DNA of 64,000 nucleotides from Colwellia sp. C1TZA3 (GTDB taxonomy: Bacteria; Pseudomonadota; Gammaproteobacteria; Enterobacterales; Alteromonadaceae), in NCBI RefSeq assembly GCF_007954265.1, contig NZ_VOLS01000017.1, positions 1 through 64,000 of the forward strand, in the 5' to 3' direction. Positions within the stretch are counted from its first letter, which is position 1. Each line of letters begins with the position of its first letter. Under the pieces are notes generated by a model. The model was not told the DNA's origin and searched no databases. It was given only the letters and a program-made list of their open reading frames with translations. This document shows positions 63,113 to 64,000 of the stretch, piece after piece. The translations under genes were made by a program, and so were the position numbers.

Positions 63113-64000
63113 ATGCATAAAATAAGCCTGAAAGATTGGGTAATTTTACTTACGGTCGTTCCTACGACCTTAATCAGTTTAGTTGTGGCTAGCTACTTAT
63201 CCTATAGTCGCTATAGCGAACTCGATCAATTTCTTTATCAACGTGCCACTAGCATCATTTCTCCTCTTGCCATTAGTAGTACGGAGCCATTATTAGCGAA
63301 AAAAAGAGATAACTTAAGAACGCTGATCGGCTTTAGCCACCGCAGTCAATCCGACATTATAAAAAGCATCGCCATTTTCACTGCTGACAACCAAGTTTTT
63401 GTTACCAGTGCTTATCATGATGACACCCATACCATGCGTATTAAAGCAGGACAAAGTCTACCTAAACGCATTCAGTATCAAGACTACGGTGATTACCTCA
63501 TTTATCGCGCGCCCATTATTGACGAATTTACCGTACAAACCAGTAACACCACTTTAGACAGTAGTATTATTGGCTATATCGCGATACAAATTGATAAGGG
63601 TACGATTAAATACGCTCAACAACAGCTGTTGATCACAGTATTTTTCATTTTACTGGCTGGCTTTATTATCAGTGCCTTGTTTGCCTATAAGCTCATTAAT
63701 AGCGTTACCCGCCCGATATCATCCATGGTATTAGCGATAGACCGCATTAGAGAAGGAAAAATTGATAGCCGCATTAGTGGTCAACTTGTTGGTGAGCTCA
63801 ATTTTTTAAAAAATGGTATCAACACTATGGCGCAATCGTTAGGCGCTTATCAAGATGAAATGCAACGTAGTATTGATCAAGCCACGATAGATTTACGTGA
63901 AAGTTTAGAGCAATTTGAAATTCAAAACGTTGAATTAGATATTGCAAAGCGTAAAGCTCAGGATGCTAACAAGGTAAAATCTGAATTTTTGGCCAATATG
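63113..64000 (+). CDS. barA: Hybrid sensor histidine kinase BarA, N-terminal part (cut by window edge)
   Basis: The first 296 residues are present. There is an N-terminal membrane helix (WVILLTVVPTTLISLVVASY), a periplasmic domain (about 30-165), a second helix (LLITVFFILLAGFIISALFA), HAMP (SVTRPISSMVLAIDRIREGK), a coiled coil and the start of HisKA (KAQDANKVKSEFLANM, just before the expected SHEIRTP). Divergence from rlmD and the IPVI-like arrangement match BarA of the BarA/UvrY-Csr pathway, which responds to short-chain carboxylates. The rest lies beyond the window. Confidence 0.93.
   Translation, partial: MHKISLKDWVILLTVVPTTLISLVVASYLSYSRYSELDQFLYQRATSIISPLAISSTEPLLAKKRDNLRTLIGFSHRSQSDIIKSIAIFTADNQVFVTSAYHDDTHTMRIKAGQSLPKRIQYQDYGDYLIYRAPIIDEFTVQTSNTTLDSSIIGYIAIQIDKGTIKYAQQQLLITVFFILLAGFIISALFAYKLINSVTRPISSMVLAIDRIREGKIDSRISGQLVGELNFLKNGINTMAQSLGAYQDEMQRSIDQATIDLRESLEQFEIQNVELDIAKRKAQDANKVKSEFLANM

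Noticed and set aside
1-64000. CRISPR arrays, tRNA or rRNA genes, prophage, restriction or toxin-antitoxin systems
   Set aside because: I looked for regular spaced repeats, tRNA-like cloverleaf and CCA ends, rRNA-like conserved stretches and typical defence proteins and found none. The dispersed repeats are individual transposable elements, not arrays.

Overview
The window looks like the chromosome of a marine gammaproteobacterium of the order Alteromonadales, most likely Colwellia or a close relative. The reasons are AT-rich intergenic DNA and codon use, the barA / rlmD-relA-mazG neighbourhood typical of gammaproteobacteria, a PEP-CTERM protein, and protein families usual in that group. This placement is by inspection only. 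No rRNA, tRNA, CRISPR array or prophage was seen.

Layout. (1) 1-214: the right end of an IS630-type insertion sequence. (2) 591-9898: nitrate/nitrite assimilation (nirB, nirD, a porin, a NirB-like electron-transfer flavoprotein, nasA). (3) 10072-11472: two small membrane proteins. (4) 11482-26622: a divergent cluster around an AraC-family regulator. It holds an alkylsulfatase, a GMC alcohol oxidoreductase, a fatty-aldehyde dehydrogenase and a long-chain acyl-CoA ligase, with DUF1302, DUF1329, YCF48-type and MMPL proteins. Together these could turn a long-chain alkyl sulfate or alcohol into acyl-CoA. (5) 26623-28363: 1.7 kb of repeats and gene debris. (6) 28364-37913: a complete chemosensory operon (REC-EAL, CheY, STAS, CheA, MCP, CheW, CheR, CheB, CheD). 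(7) 38592-39305: a PEP-CTERM protein. (8) 39468-51151: seven minus-strand genes in which two paralogous subtilases flank a signalling set (secreted protein, FHA-GAF protein broken by a frameshift, Ser/Thr kinase with TPRs, histidine kinase, NarL-type regulator). (9) 51761-57590: LysR regulator, small secreted protein, glutaminase, hydrolase, YebC/YeeN-type regulator, threonine aldolase. (10) 57762-64000: enoyl-CoA hydratase, mazG, relA, rlmD and divergent barA (cut by the window edge).

The most striking non-coding feature is a set of short inverted-repeat elements (MITE-like). Four copies are exactly 157 bp and at least three more belong to a second family of about 160 bp. All intact copies start TACC, end GGTA and sit between matching TTA or TAA triplets. 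One 157-bp copy begins with the same 15 bases as the terminus of the IS630 element at the window start, which suggests that this IS family mobilises them. One copy rewrote the last codons of nirB, one is nested inside a copy of the other family, and one lies within a decayed gene.
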